A stretch of 64,000 nucleotides of DNA from Candidatus Poribacteria bacterium. GTDB lineage: Bacteria > Poribacteria > WGA-4E > WGA-3G. The stretch is from assembly GCA_028824685.1 (NCBI GenBank), contig JAPPCZ010000102.1:1-64000 (forward strand), read 5' to 3'. Numbering within the stretch: position 1 is the stretch's first letter; the number at the start of each line of letters is the position of its first letter. Below the pieces are notes generated by a model. The model did no database searches and was not told the DNA's origin. It saw nothing but the letters and a program-made list of their open reading frames with translations. A program made the position numbers and the translations under genes. Below, in pieces: positions 9,523 to 18,780 of the stretch.

Positions 9523-9542
9523 GCGTCACTATATGTTGATGT
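9523..9542 (+). promoter_or_regulatory. Conserved motif upstream of second sigma-fusion gene
   Basis: GCGTCACTATATGTTGATGT, 33 bases before ATG 9576. It matches the motif at 6453-6472 in all but two or three positions and sits at nearly the same distance from the start. It is likely a common control element of the paralogous pair. Confidence 0.5.
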
Positions 9543-9575
9543 AAAATGATGAACTCCCTTTTTCTGAGGTATTCA

Positions 9576-12500
9576 ATGAAAAATGCTGATATTGAACTCA
9601 TCCAACGTGTCCTTGATGGCGATGATACTGCGTTCTCCACGCTCGTAGGAAAATATCAGAAGTCTGTTCACGCACTTGTGTGGCGGAAGATTGGAGATTT
9701 CCACATCGCCGAGGATATCACACAGGAAACATTCCTGAAGGCATATCAGAAACTGTCAGAGCTGAAGGAACCACAGTCTTTTGTGAGTTGGCTCTATGTG
9801 ATAGCGGCAAACCGCTGCAAGGCATGGCTTCGTAAGAAACGTGTGTGGACGCAGTCGTTGGAAAGCACAAGTAACACAGAATTGGAAAAAGCGACCTATT
9901 CCAGCTATGTCATTGAGGAAAACGAGCGGACATCAGCAGAAGCGCAGCGGGAGGTTGTCAAGAAGTTGCTTGCAAAGTTACAAGAGAGTGACCGGACAGT
10001 CATCACACTCTACTATCTCGGCGGAATGACGTATGAAGAGATAAGCAGGTTTTTAGGTGTATCGGTAAGTTCCATTAAGAATCGGCTCTACCGTGCGCGA
10101 CAGCATTTAAAAAAGGAGGAACCGATGATAAGAGAAGCTTTAGAGAATTACCAAATCACACCCCATCTCACTGAGAAAATCATGCAAGAAATCGCTCGTC
10201 TCAAACCCGCTGCGCCTTCTGGCAGCAAACCGCTTGTGCCTTGGGCAATTACTGCTTCAAGCGTCGTTTTGATTGTTTTCATGCTTGGCATAGGTAGTCA
10301 ACATTTAGTGCGTTTTCAAAAACCTTATAGTTTAGATGCCCATGCTGAAACGACAGTTGAACTTGTTGATACATCTATTGTGTTAAATGTAGAAGCGAAA
10401 CCAAATGTTCGGCGCGAACATGGGAATTCAAATGCGATTGGTAATAATGATAATGACGGTCAGAAACCCGATGAGGTTATATTGGCCGCTGCACAGGCAG
10501 AAGGAGAAGATATTGCTGTTCACAAACAACAATGGATTCAAACTGAACCGATAAAAGGCAGCCCGCTCATGAGTATGCTGGGAACATCTGAAGGCGATGT
10601 ATATGTCCTCGGTGATGAACTAAGTTTCTATAAATTACCTGCCGATGGAAAGCAGTGGCAACATATCTCTGACATGGGTTCACTGGATACTTGGTGGACA
10701 CCGAGGCCGCCTATCGCAAAGTGGAAAAATACCCTTTACATGATACCATCTAACAACCTATTTGCTTCAATCGATGATGGGAAGACATGGGATTTACTCT
10801 ACTCATGGCAGGAAGAAAAATATTGGACTCCGATTGAATTGGTACTAACAGAGGATGCGTTTTATGTTGCTTTTACAAGCGGAATTTTGCGTTCTGAAGA
10901 TAAAGGTAAAACATGGGAAGCGATGGATAAAGGGTTGAGGGGAAGAATTAGTTCCTTAGTCAAGATTCAACATGTCCTTTTTACTGCAACAGACACTGGA
11001 CTCTACCGTCTCGACCCTGATGTTGAGGTTTGGGAACGTTTAAAGTTACCTGCTCCAGAAATCGGTAGGATTTTTTCTGTAGCAGCGACTGAAGATAAGT
11101 TGTATGTTGCGGCAGAGTTTAGTTGGGACGGACAAGTAGATCCTCGTAAAGTAGATCAAGGACTGGAGCGTGGTTGGTGGATATTCCGCTCAACTGACCT
11201 TAGGAATTCATGGATAGATATAACACCAACAAACGCCTGGCCTATAAAGGGACGACCACCCGAAATCGAACTAATCGCTGCAGGTGAAACACTTCTGACG
11301 ATGGAAAATGGTATGGTTCGTTCTACAGATGGTGGAGATACATGGATGCCGCCGCAGACACCTGGCACTTCTCCTTCAACGATTAGTGGATTTCCAGCTG
11401 CAGTGTTAAACGAACGTGTCTTTTATGTGTATAGCAGGGATGGTCTCCATCGTTCTACTGATGGCGGCAAATCATGGAGCAAGGTAAATATCCCTGGGGA
11501 GAAGGAAATGAGTCCAATAGACAATCTAATCGTGTATCAAGAGAACGATAAAGTGCAAAGCACACTTCCGACTCTTTACGCAAGATTTGGAGGTGAGTAC
11601 TGGAGATTGAGAGGAGAGATAGCAAAAACTACGGACAAAGGCAAATCTTGGAAAACTATTCAGATGGAAATGCCACCTATAACGGAACGCGACAAAAAAG
11701 AACAACCAAACATTACGCAGATAGTTAAATCTGATGGTGTTATTTATGCTAAAGGCGGTAGTAACGGAAAAACGCTTCTATATCGCATATCTACAGATGG
11801 GAATAAACTTGTGCCGATTCAAGATATACCTATTTTTGATTCCGGGCTGTTGAGCAACTACCATTTGTTTCTAAAGCACCGGTCCCTCCCTTTAGAACAT
11901 GAAAAGCAGGTAAAAGAAGAATTGAAAGCAAATTCCTTTGGCGCAGCTCAGTTCTTCAAACAGTTAGCACAAGTGGAACGGCAACAACAAGAGGAACTTT
12001 TCGATCAGGGGTTTAAGGGTCCATTTGCAGTCAGTGGTGATACATTCTATATGGAGTATAATTTCAAACTCTTCCGCTGGAAACCCGGCGATGCAAAATG
12101 GCACGACACCGGACAAGAAGAGACCGTTGAATTGACGCAGGAGGCGGCGAGGAAAAGCCCAAAACTTGCTGTTTCAGGTAACACTGTCTACGTCGGAAAA
12201 CGGGATGGACATCTCGTCGTATCGTTTGATAAGGGAACTAATTGGATTGATCTTACCCCTGCTCTACCATTCACTGTTAAAGTTTTCAAAGAGATTGTGG
12301 TTGCTGGATCCACCGTGTATGTCGCAACGAACGCGGGTATCATTGCATCAGATGATGGAAGACATTGGCGCATCGTCACTGATGCAAAGAGGACTAATCT
12401 CATTATGGATCATTTAGCTGCTGATAGCACAACACTTTATGGTATTACCAAAAACACAGGCGCTTATCGCTTTGAAAACGGTGCTTGGAAACAGGTCGTC

Positions 12501-12602
12501 TCAGAGATTCCTGATAATGTAACTTCTCTTGCTGTTGATGGGGATACGTTATACGTAGGTACAGAATACAACGAAGTGCTTCATTTCAATCTTGAAGAAT
12601 AA
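9576..12602 (+). CDS. ECF sigma factor fused to membrane segment and BNR propeller
   Basis: A paralogue of the preceding gene in its first ~250 residues: sigma region 2 (IAEDITQETFLKAYQ), region 4 (MTYEEISRFLGVSVSSIKNR) and one membrane helix (WAITASSVVLIVFMLGIG). The sensor is different. Instead of WD40 it has sialidase/YCF48-like BNR repeats with Asp-box motifs (SIDDGKTWDLL, SEDKGKTWEAM, STDGGDTWMPP, STDGGKSWSKV, TTDKGKSWKTI), about 750 residues. ATG 9576 (TGAGG upstream, and alignment with its paralogue) is preferred over ATG 9546. An internal AGGAGG plus ATG at 10125 marks the same sigma/sensor junction as in the paralogue. The ligand is unknown. Confidence 0.9.
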   Translation: MKNADIELIQRVLDGDDTAFSTLVGKYQKSVHALVWRKIGDFHIAEDITQETFLKAYQKLSELKEPQSFVSWLYVIAANRCKAWLRKKRVWTQSLESTSNTELEKATYSSYVIEENERTSAEAQREVVKKLLAKLQESDRTVITLYYLGGMTYEEISRFLGVSVSSIKNRLYRARQHLKKEEPMIREALENYQITPHLTEKIMQEIARLKPAAPSGSKPLVPWAITASSVVLIVFMLGIGSQHLVRFQKPYSLDAHAETTVELVDTSIVLNVEAKPNVRREHGNSNAIGNNDNDGQKPDEVILAAAQAEGEDIAVHKQQWIQTEPIKGSPLMSMLGTSEGDVYVLGDELSFYKLPADGKQWQHISDMGSLDTWWTPRPPIAKWKNTLYMIPSNNLFASIDDGKTWDLLYSWQEEKYWTPIELVLTEDAFYVAFTSGILRSEDKGKTWEAMDKGLRGRISSLVKIQHVLFTATDTGLYRLDPDVEVWERLKLPAPEIGRIFSVAATEDKLYVAAEFSWDGQVDPRKVDQGLERGWWIFRSTDLRNSWIDITPTNAWPIKGRPPEIELIAAGETLLTMENGMVRSTDGGDTWMPPQTPGTSPSTISGFPAAVLNERVFYVYSRDGLHRSTDGGKSWSKVNIPGEKEMSPIDNLIVYQENDKVQSTLPTLYARFGGEYWRLRGEIAKTTDKGKSWKTIQMEMPPITERDKKEQPNITQIVKSDGVIYAKGGSNGKTLLYRISTDGNKLVPIQDIPIFDSGLLSNYHLFLKHRSLPLEHEKQVKEELKANSFGAAQFFKQLAQVERQQQEELFDQGFKGPFAVSGDTFYMEYNFKLFRWKPGDAKWHDTGQEETVELTQEAARKSPKLAVSGNTVYVGKRDGHLVVSFDKGTNWIDLTPALPFTVKVFKEIVVAGSTVYVATNAGIIASDDGRHWRIVTDAKRTNLIMDHLAADSTTLYGITKNTGAYRFENGAWKQVVSEIPDNVTSLAVDGDTLYVGTEYNEVLHFNLEE

Positions 12603-12614
12603 TGTCTCTTGTCT

Positions 12615-12635
12615 GGGCGGTGCTGAATGCCGCTC
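12615..12635 (+). terminator. Hairpin just after second sigma-fusion gene
   Basis: GGGCGGTGCTGAATGCCGCTC begins 12 bases after the stop codon. It can pair G-C/G-U over about eight positions and is related to the hairpins at 6361 and 9313. It lies between convergent genes, where a terminator is expected. No long U-run follows, so the terminator role is tentative. Confidence 0.35.
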
Positions 12636-12653
12636 ATTACATTATCTATAGGA

Positions 12654-15600
12654 TTACAGTTCCGCGCTGACGGTCATTTCTAAGCGATGTTCAGGCTTGC
12701 GGTGCTTTGTTGAAAGCAAACGGTAATTGAGTCGAAACAGCAAATCGGTAAATTTGCGTAACCTATAATCTGCAGTGGCGCGAACTTCATGGCTGATGCC
12801 TTCGTAAAAGTAGTATTGTGCGAAAGGAATACCGCCATCGCTTTTGCCGTAGCCAAGAGTATAGTTTACATCAATGCGTCCCTTACCGAAAATGCCATAA
12901 GTGATACGATTTTCATAAGAGAAGGTGTGCGTCTTTGCATCAGGTTCTTCATCAAGTTGTTCTATATCGTTTGTGCGTTTGTATCCACCGATACCGCTCC
13001 ATCGTATTGCGCGGCTCAGTTCATATTGGAGTTTTAATTCCGTTAATTGTTCAAATTGGCGTAGGTCAGAAATAGGTGTTGGTGGTAATTCGTCACCATC
13101 CTCCATCGTTTCAGGTAACCCAAGGTTTTCAAAATTGAGTTGGCTATATTTTTCTGTTTCGCGGCGTTGTTCCCAGTTCGCACCGACTGAAAAACGTTGC
13201 GTAGGATTGACAGAGAAAGCCACATCCCACGTTCGGTAATTTCTCAGTCGTTCTTGTGTATTAATTCGTCGATTGAGTGTACGTCCTGTCCGCAGATTGA
13301 CTTCAAAACTGAACAGAGGCGAAGGAGAAAATTCAACACGATGATGTTGGTTAACACGGCCGAAAAGCGTTTGTGCACCTTGTAGGCTTTGGAGTAAATA
13401 GAGGGATATAGTATCTTCCGCTTCCTGTTCTTCTGTCAACCATAGGCGTGTCTGAATTCGGAGGGCATTTAAGAACCACATGAATGGCTGTCGATTTTTG
13501 GTTGTTGGTTTTTGGTTGTCGGTGTTAGTGGTTGGGGAAAGATTACCTCGCCCCATGAAATCTGTTCTGGATTGTTGATTTCGGGCGCGGCGAGCAAAAA
13601 ACTGACGCGGTTGGACACGGAGTCTGAACGCAGCATCAACTGCTGTTGTCGGTTTATCTCCTACATTCCGGTAAAATTTGATGTATGTGCCTTCCTCTTG
13701 ATCTTCTACATAGCGCAAGTCATCTAATTTGACATAATACCCTTCACCGGGTAGGATTCTATGCCCCGTGAGCGGATGAATGTCGGTGTAAATTTCTCGA
13801 CGTTGAGTCGTTAGCTTTTTATCCAATTCATAGGTAACTTCAGCATCAATCGCACGACTGAACGGTGTTAATTGGATTGTTGCATCCGCTAATTGTGTTG
13901 TTGTATCTGTGCCAAGTTCAGAATGTGCTTTTACCATACGGCGTGCAAGGTTTGTTTTCACATTTATCCACTGCCCCTGCTGTGAAAAGACTCCAGCTTT
14001 CCATGTCCGTGCTGTAGTAGACCGCATCCAATCAGAAATTCCTAAAGTTTCGCCATCAAGCGTTAATAAAGGTTCTTTAGCAAGATTCTGTTCCAGTTCG
14101 TAGCTTGTATGAATGGAAGCCCATTTAAAGTCAACCAAATTCACGCGTCCAGAAGTTCTATTGCGTCTGCGGTTGCGCGCAGCAGTATAATCATCAATTG
14201 AGGCGAAGCTATCAAAAGTGCCGACAAATTCAATAGGAGACAGAAGATAGGATAAACCTCCCTCTTGTCTTGATTTTCGGAAATTCTCCTGAACATTCGT
14301 GCCCTCTTTGTTTGGTTCTATAAGGGACGTACTACGATAGTCATTCCAACGAAGATTAGGCAATCTCTCCAAAAACGATGTTCTGCCTGTCGGTTTACGT
14401 GAGAGATTATTTTCTATAGGTCTCGGTCTCCGCACATCGTCAATTTGATATTGCGAGGAGGGTCGGAATAAATTTTCCACTTGTGGGGATGTATTAGGAA
14501 AAATGGAACTTCTGCTTGCGCGTGGCGTGAAATTTGCGCCCCAATTGAGGTTATTACGGCGTGTTGTCTGTCCTTCCACCGCAGCCTCAATTGTTCTACC
14601 GCCACCTAAATCAAATTGTAGCCATTGGGAAGGTAGCAGTTTGAAGTTGAGATTTAACGTTCGCTCATCGGACGCTTGTGAGATAGAACTCGGATCAAAT
14701 AGGAACGCGTCTTCAAACCCTTCTGTTGTATATTGTGTTCCATAACGATCACGAGTCCGATTACTAAGGGACGCGCCAACAGGTAAAAAACCTGCATCCA
14801 TGGTTCGCACATCAAGGTTTCCTATCAGTTTTGGACGCAGCTTGTTAGACCATGTAGGGAAATCCCAATCTGTGTAGCCGATTAATTTCCAAGCTTGGTT
14901 TGTCTCTTTCCTGTCTATAGTAGAATAGGTGTTTTTATCAACTGCACTAAAAGCGAGTTCTCCATCAACCCACGTCTGTTCAGCAAAATTCAGGCGACTT
15001 TCTAACCCCCACACTGTATGTTTCTGTGGTGGCGTAAGAAGGAATCCATCCCCATCTGGATCCAGCGTATTTTGACGGAGTGCATCCAGATCGTCATCAT
15101 CAAAAAGGACTAAAGCCTGTTCGGGGTCGTCTAAATCCGCTTCCACAGCGTAAGATGCACCGAGTGACAACCATTCCCCGGGCAACATGAAGACATTATT
15201 GATCCCGTAAAGATTTTGTTGATATACCAGGTCTTCAGGAATATATTCAAAGTCAACACGGATAACATCGTTACTTGTTATCAGGTGCTTACTATTAAAT
15301 TCAATAATTGGATCGCCATATTCACGGATGATATAATCGTTGTTTTCACCGCGCCGCATCTTCTCACCGTTCAGCCAAACGATCTCACTCCCTGCTTTGA
15401 CGATAACGAATTGGTTGTTCACATCAAGCCGATATTCACTGCGCCCCTCCTCACCCCGAATCACTTTGCTTGTGGATTGTCCCTTTGGCAGCGCGCTCGG
15501 AATGAGATGGAATTTGCTTCTCTCAAAATCCCCTTCAACTTTAACCCCTTCAAGCGCACGTGGAAAAAAGATGAATTCGGACGGACCTAAGGAAGCATTA

Positions 15601-16340
15601 AAATCACCTAAAGTGCCTGTCACGTTCGGATGCATAATACGAATTAGTTTCTGATTGATGTCTTGAATATCCTCAGTCATCCCTTCTGGTTGAATAGGCA
15701 AATCTTGGTCAGAGAGCATTGCAAGCACCTCAATGTTATCTGAGACGTTGCCTCGGACATTGATACGGAACTCCTGATTTTGCGATAGCGATCGACCGCT
15801 GCCGACAGAAATGCCAAATGTGCGACTGCCAGAATACTCTAACTGCGATGGAGTAGTTGAAGGAGGTGTGCCGGGGACTGTGGGTTGGGTATCCAAATTA
15901 GAAGGAACATCTCTTTGGAGTGTTGATTCCAAATCCTTATCAAGTGGTGTGCCATAAAGGTCACGCTTATATGTCTTTTGGAAAGTGAAAGGAATTGAAC
16001 GGTAGGTTATCGTCCATACTACGTCTTTCTTTGCTAAGACCGATTTATCAAAGATAATTTTACCTGATACATAATCTATTTGGTAATCTTTTCCTTTAAC
16101 GAGTTTCTGACCGTTATTACCTATTATCTGTTCACTGTTCGGAAAAATAGGCGGGTTTTTAACTACCCATTTTGATTTGTCTGTTTCCAATTGAAATGTT
16201 TCTGACTTTTCAATAATAGAGAGAGTGGGGAGTTTAAGCGGCGGATTCTGCTTTTGAGATTCAGTCTGTGCATCTGTAAAAAAAAGAAAACAGAGAAAAA
16301 ATGGAAGGATGGAGAGTAGGATTTGTATATGTTTTACCAT
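12654..16340 (-). CDS. Large predicted outer-membrane beta-barrel protein
   Basis: About 1228 residues. It has a signal peptide (IQILLSILPFFLCFLFF), then Ig-like segments (DYQIDYVSGKIIFDKSVL), then long stretches of alternating-pattern beta strands rich in Arg/Tyr/Asn through to the C-terminus, which ends on a strand (HRLEMTVSAEL). This is the look of SprA-like or other giant outer-membrane barrels. I cannot assign a named family. An in-frame ATG at 16403 overlaps the upstream gene. ATG 16340 is chosen because it directly precedes the signal peptide and has AAAGG seven bases upstream. It is the last gene of a minus-strand set with the NHL-repeat protein and a lipoprotein, suggesting an envelope complex. 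Confidence 0.8.
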   Translation of the reverse strand: MVKHIQILLSILPFFLCFLFFTDAQTESQKQNPPLKLPTLSIIEKSETFQLETDKSKWVVKNPPIFPNSEQIIGNNGQKLVKGKDYQIDYVSGKIIFDKSVLAKKDVVWTITYRSIPFTFQKTYKRDLYGTPLDKDLESTLQRDVPSNLDTQPTVPGTPPSTTPSQLEYSGSRTFGISVGSGRSLSQNQEFRINVRGNVSDNIEVLAMLSDQDLPIQPEGMTEDIQDINQKLIRIMHPNVTGTLGDFNASLGPSEFIFFPRALEGVKVEGDFERSKFHLIPSALPKGQSTSKVIRGEEGRSEYRLDVNNQFVIVKAGSEIVWLNGEKMRRGENNDYIIREYGDPIIEFNSKHLITSNDVIRVDFEYIPEDLVYQQNLYGINNVFMLPGEWLSLGASYAVEADLDDPEQALVLFDDDDLDALRQNTLDPDGDGFLLTPPQKHTVWGLESRLNFAEQTWVDGELAFSAVDKNTYSTIDRKETNQAWKLIGYTDWDFPTWSNKLRPKLIGNLDVRTMDAGFLPVGASLSNRTRDRYGTQYTTEGFEDAFLFDPSSISQASDERTLNLNFKLLPSQWLQFDLGGGRTIEAAVEGQTTRRNNLNWGANFTPRASRSSIFPNTSPQVENLFRPSSQYQIDDVRRPRPIENNLSRKPTGRTSFLERLPNLRWNDYRSTSLIEPNKEGTNVQENFRKSRQEGGLSYLLSPIEFVGTFDSFASIDDYTAARNRRRNRTSGRVNLVDFKWASIHTSYELEQNLAKEPLLTLDGETLGISDWMRSTTARTWKAGVFSQQGQWINVKTNLARRMVKAHSELGTDTTTQLADATIQLTPFSRAIDAEVTYELDKKLTTQRREIYTDIHPLTGHRILPGEGYYVKLDDLRYVEDQEEGTYIKFYRNVGDKPTTAVDAAFRLRVQPRQFFARRARNQQSRTDFMGRGNLSPTTNTDNQKPTTKNRQPFMWFLNALRIQTRLWLTEEQEAEDTISLYLLQSLQGAQTLFGRVNQHHRVEFSPSPLFSFEVNLRTGRTLNRRINTQERLRNYRTWDVAFSVNPTQRFSVGANWEQRRETEKYSQLNFENLGLPETMEDGDELPPTPISDLRQFEQLTELKLQYELSRAIRWSGIGGYKRTNDIEQLDEEPDAKTHTFSYENRITYGIFGKGRIDVNYTLGYGKSDGGIPFAQYYFYEGISHEVRATADYRLRKFTDLLFRLNYRLLSTKHRKPEHRLEMTVSAEL

Positions 16341-16383
16341 CCTTCTACCTTTACATTTTTGAGTCCTTCCATTCCTATTTTTG

Positions 16384-17703
16384 CTATTCTGCTTTCTTTG
16401 CATCTGATTTGAATATCATCTGAAAAACTTTAATATCCCCTGCATCAGTGTCGGTCACAAAGACTCGTCCCTTCTCGGAAACAGCAATCCCACAAGGATT
16501 CAATAGCGTCTTCACAGTAAATTCTATAACAGCCTGTCCTTCTGCTGTAAAGACTTGAATTCGTCGATTCCCACTGTCAGTGACGTATAAGTAATTCCAA
16601 GAGTCTATAGCGAGTCTCTTTGGTTCACGAAACTGTCCAAGCGCATTCCCCTCTTTCCCCCACGTCCGTATAGGGTTGCCACTGAAATCGTAACTCATAA
16701 TGCGATGATTACCGGTATCCACTACATACACAGTTCCGTGAGGGTTAACTAAGAGGTCAGTGGGATTCCAAAATTGCTCTCGACTGCTGCCGAAACTTCC
16801 TATTGTAAAGACAGGTGCGAGGTTTCTACTAAATTGGACCCAGCGATGATTAAGGGTATCAACCACAAAAACCTCACCGTTCCGACCGAGACCGATCCCT
16901 TCAGGAGCATCAAATTGAAAATCTTGGGAAGTAGTCGTAAGAGGATAGAAGATTCGATTCACCAAATTACAATACTGGACTCGGTTGTTGCCTGTATCCG
17001 CTACATAGAGGGTGTCTAAGCTGAGATCGACATCATTAGGAAAGTCAAACTCGCCGTCACGCCACCCATAACTGCCGAATTCTGCCACGAAGTGTCCGTT
17101 ACTATCAATAACTTGCACCCGGTTGTTGCCTGCATCCGCTATGTAAAGCTGCCCATAGGCATCTATAATTAACCCCATAGGCATGAGAAATTCGCCAGCA
17201 CCTTGCCCTGCTCTGCCGATCGTTTCAACATAACTAACACCTAATATCGGAGGTGCCTCTCGCTCTCGAATTGAAGGCACAATGTCTACATTGGGAGATA
17301 TTGGAGGGCGTAGAACGCCTTTACCATCGGGGTCAGGTACAGCACAACTTATATGGCATAGGAGCGTAATCCATACGAAAATAGATATGCAGTGAGTATA
17401 CTTTATTAAGGCACTTTTGATAGAACGTATCTCATAAATTGGATTTGTTGGTTTATTATCAGTTGATTCTCTCTGTAGGAGGGATCTCCGATTCCCGACA
17501 GGTCGCGATTCGGAGATCCCTCCTACAAGGTTTTGGAATCTGGCTTTCAAAGCCCTCCAACTATTTATGAGATAGGTTGTAGAAAAGCGTGAAGATATGG
17601 AGGAGTACTCCGATGGTGACTTTATTAACAGGGGTGATTTGAAATTAACCTCGCTGCACTTTAAATTTGAAAACAAACGTTGTTTGTTGATCATTGAATT
17701 CAC
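16384..17703 (-). CDS. NHL-repeat (six-bladed propeller) protein, N-terminus altered by a MITE
   Basis: Residues about 150-435 form NHL repeats (IADAGNNRVQVIDSNG, VVDTGNHRIMSYDFSG, VTDSGNRRIQVFTAEG), a propeller usually extracellular or periplasmic. A hydrophobic, Cys-ending segment (ISIFVWITLLCHISC) at about 107-121 looks like a lipoprotein signal. Everything before it is odd: residues about 41-93 are translated from the MITE at 17423-17579, and the first ~20 overlap the upstream gene in another frame. No ATG, GTG or TTG lies between the MITE and the signal. The true start was probably displaced by the insertion, or translation now begins upstream. The coordinates given are the open frame. 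Confidence 0.7.
   Translation of the reverse strand: MNSMINKQRLFSNLKCSEVNFKSPLLIKSPSEYSSISSRFSTTYLINSWRALKARFQNLVGGISESRPVGNRRSLLQRESTDNKPTNPIYEIRSIKSALIKYTHCISIFVWITLLCHISCAVPDPDGKGVLRPPISPNVDIVPSIREREAPPILGVSYVETIGRAGQGAGEFLMPMGLIIDAYGQLYIADAGNNRVQVIDSNGHFVAEFGSYGWRDGEFDFPNDVDLSLDTLYVADTGNNRVQYCNLVNRIFYPLTTTSQDFQFDAPEGIGLGRNGEVFVVDTLNHRWVQFSRNLAPVFTIGSFGSSREQFWNPTDLLVNPHGTVYVVDTGNHRIMSYDFSGNPIRTWGKEGNALGQFREPKRLAIDSWNYLYVTDSGNRRIQVFTAEGQAVIEFTVKTLLNPCGIAVSEKGRVFVTDTDAGDIKVFQMIFKSDAKKAE
17423..17579. mobile_element. MITE, family 1, copy A (157 bp)
   Basis: The ends are GAACGTATCTCATAAA and TATTTATGAGATAGGTTG, flanked by TA on both sides (17421-17422 and 17580-17581). The inside is a long inverted repeat around GTAGGAGGGATCTCCGA. 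The ends match the IS at 59223-60181. It is about 11 bases shorter than copies B and C in the central loop. It interrupts the 5' part of the NHL gene without closing the frame. Confidence 0.8.
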
Positions 17704-18322
17704 TTGTCACACCGGGGATTACAATACGCAGATTCTTAGATTTTAAGCTGCGTTTTGGAAAATAAATAAAGAATAGTGACCGGTTCTTAGGCATAATGTT
17801 CGTTTTCTTTAAGTCATCAGTTGGTAGAACAGCATGTCCTCCTTGCATACGAATAGTCTTGTCATATCGAAAAATATCTGCTTCAAATTCAGGGGGCAGC
17901 TTCGGTCTATAATTCTTTTTCAAATAGAATGATAGTTGTGATTTGTCTATCTGTTTTATATTTTCTCCCGACTGGTCAAGCATCCAACAATCCTCTTTTA
18001 CAAAACTGATCCAGTTATCTGCTCGGTTATAAATAAGAACTCCGAATGCAACAACATTTTTCACATCATGGATTGGAACTACCATTGCGTCGATGCCATT
18101 TTTCCGATGGATTACGGTGCCCGTTTGTGGTGTAATTACTGCATCTGGATCAAAAACCGGAACTATGCGCTCTGGTCGGAATATATCCACGACTCCATCC
18201 CGCACCTTTGCACATCCAATCATAGATATAGACAGTGCAAACATAATCAAAATTTGACAAGTCCGTACCCAAATCAAAGATAAATTCTGAGTGGTATTTG
18301 TTGAATCACCGAAAAATCTCAT
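17645..18322 (-). CDS. Lipoprotein of unknown function
   Basis: 225 residues with a lipoprotein signal (LIMFALSISMIGC, lipobox MIGC, cleaved before Cys about 37). The rest is a mixed alpha/beta domain of no recognised family (GVLIYNRADNWISFV, RSLFFIYFPKRSLKSKNLRI). The start ATG 18322 has GGGAG eight bases upstream. It is the first gene of a minus-strand cluster with the NHL and outer-membrane proteins. Its C-terminal coding region overlaps the open frame of the next gene by about 59 bases, mainly because that gene's start is unclear. Confidence 0.75.
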   Translation of the reverse strand: MRFFGDSTNTTQNLSLIWVRTCQILIMFALSISMIGCAKVRDGVVDIFRPERIVPVFDPDAVITPQTGTVIHRKNGIDAMVVPIHDVKNVVAFGVLIYNRADNWISFVKEDCWMLDQSGENIKQIDKSQLSFYLKKNYRPKLPPEFEADIFRYDKTIRMQGGHAVLPTDDLKKTNIMPKNRSLFFIYFPKRSLKSKNLRIVIPGVTSEFNDQQTTFVFKFKVQRG

Positions 18323-18349
18323 TAAACGTGCTCCCTTTTTTATCCTTTA

Positions 18350-18780
18350 TTATGGTAGATTTTACAATTAACTGGGCATCATTGCTCGGTGCGTTTACAT
18401 GAAGATTAAAAAATAAATTCGGTTTTTTCCTTAGTCCTGTAGGGACGATATGTTTATAGAAAAACGTTGCATATACGCTCTTTAGTCCCGTAGAGACGAT
18501 ATGTTTGTTGTCATGTGCTGCGCGGACATATCGTCCCTACGGGACTAAGAGAAGAGGTAGCACCTCCTGCTATAAACATTGCGTCCCTACGGGACTAAAG
18601 AGTGTTTGACATATTCAAATATACCTAACAAGAAATTACCGAATTAATAAATTAATCTTCATCAAAACGCACCTACCGACAAGTGTAAGAAGCGCAATGA
18701 ATTGTGCTCGGTGAATGTGCGTATGACATTCACATTGAACGGTCTATTTCTTTAAGAGAAGTTATTTGTTAGAAATGGTA
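18350..18780. repeat. Repeat-filled spacer with four GTCCC-GTA-GGGAC units
   Basis: The spacer opens with TATGGTAGATTTTACAATTAAC, an end of MITE family 2. Four units of TTTAGTCCCGTAGGGACGATA type follow at about 18430, 18480, 18525 and 18571; two point right and two left, making a larger inverted repeat. A palindromic GTGAATGTGCGTATGACATTC lies near 18711-18731. No gene is seen. Confidence 0.7.

Noticed and set aside
18430..18600. GTCCC-type repeats as CRISPR
   Set aside because: Spacing is irregular, orientation is mixed, copies are scattered over the genome, and no cas genes are in view.
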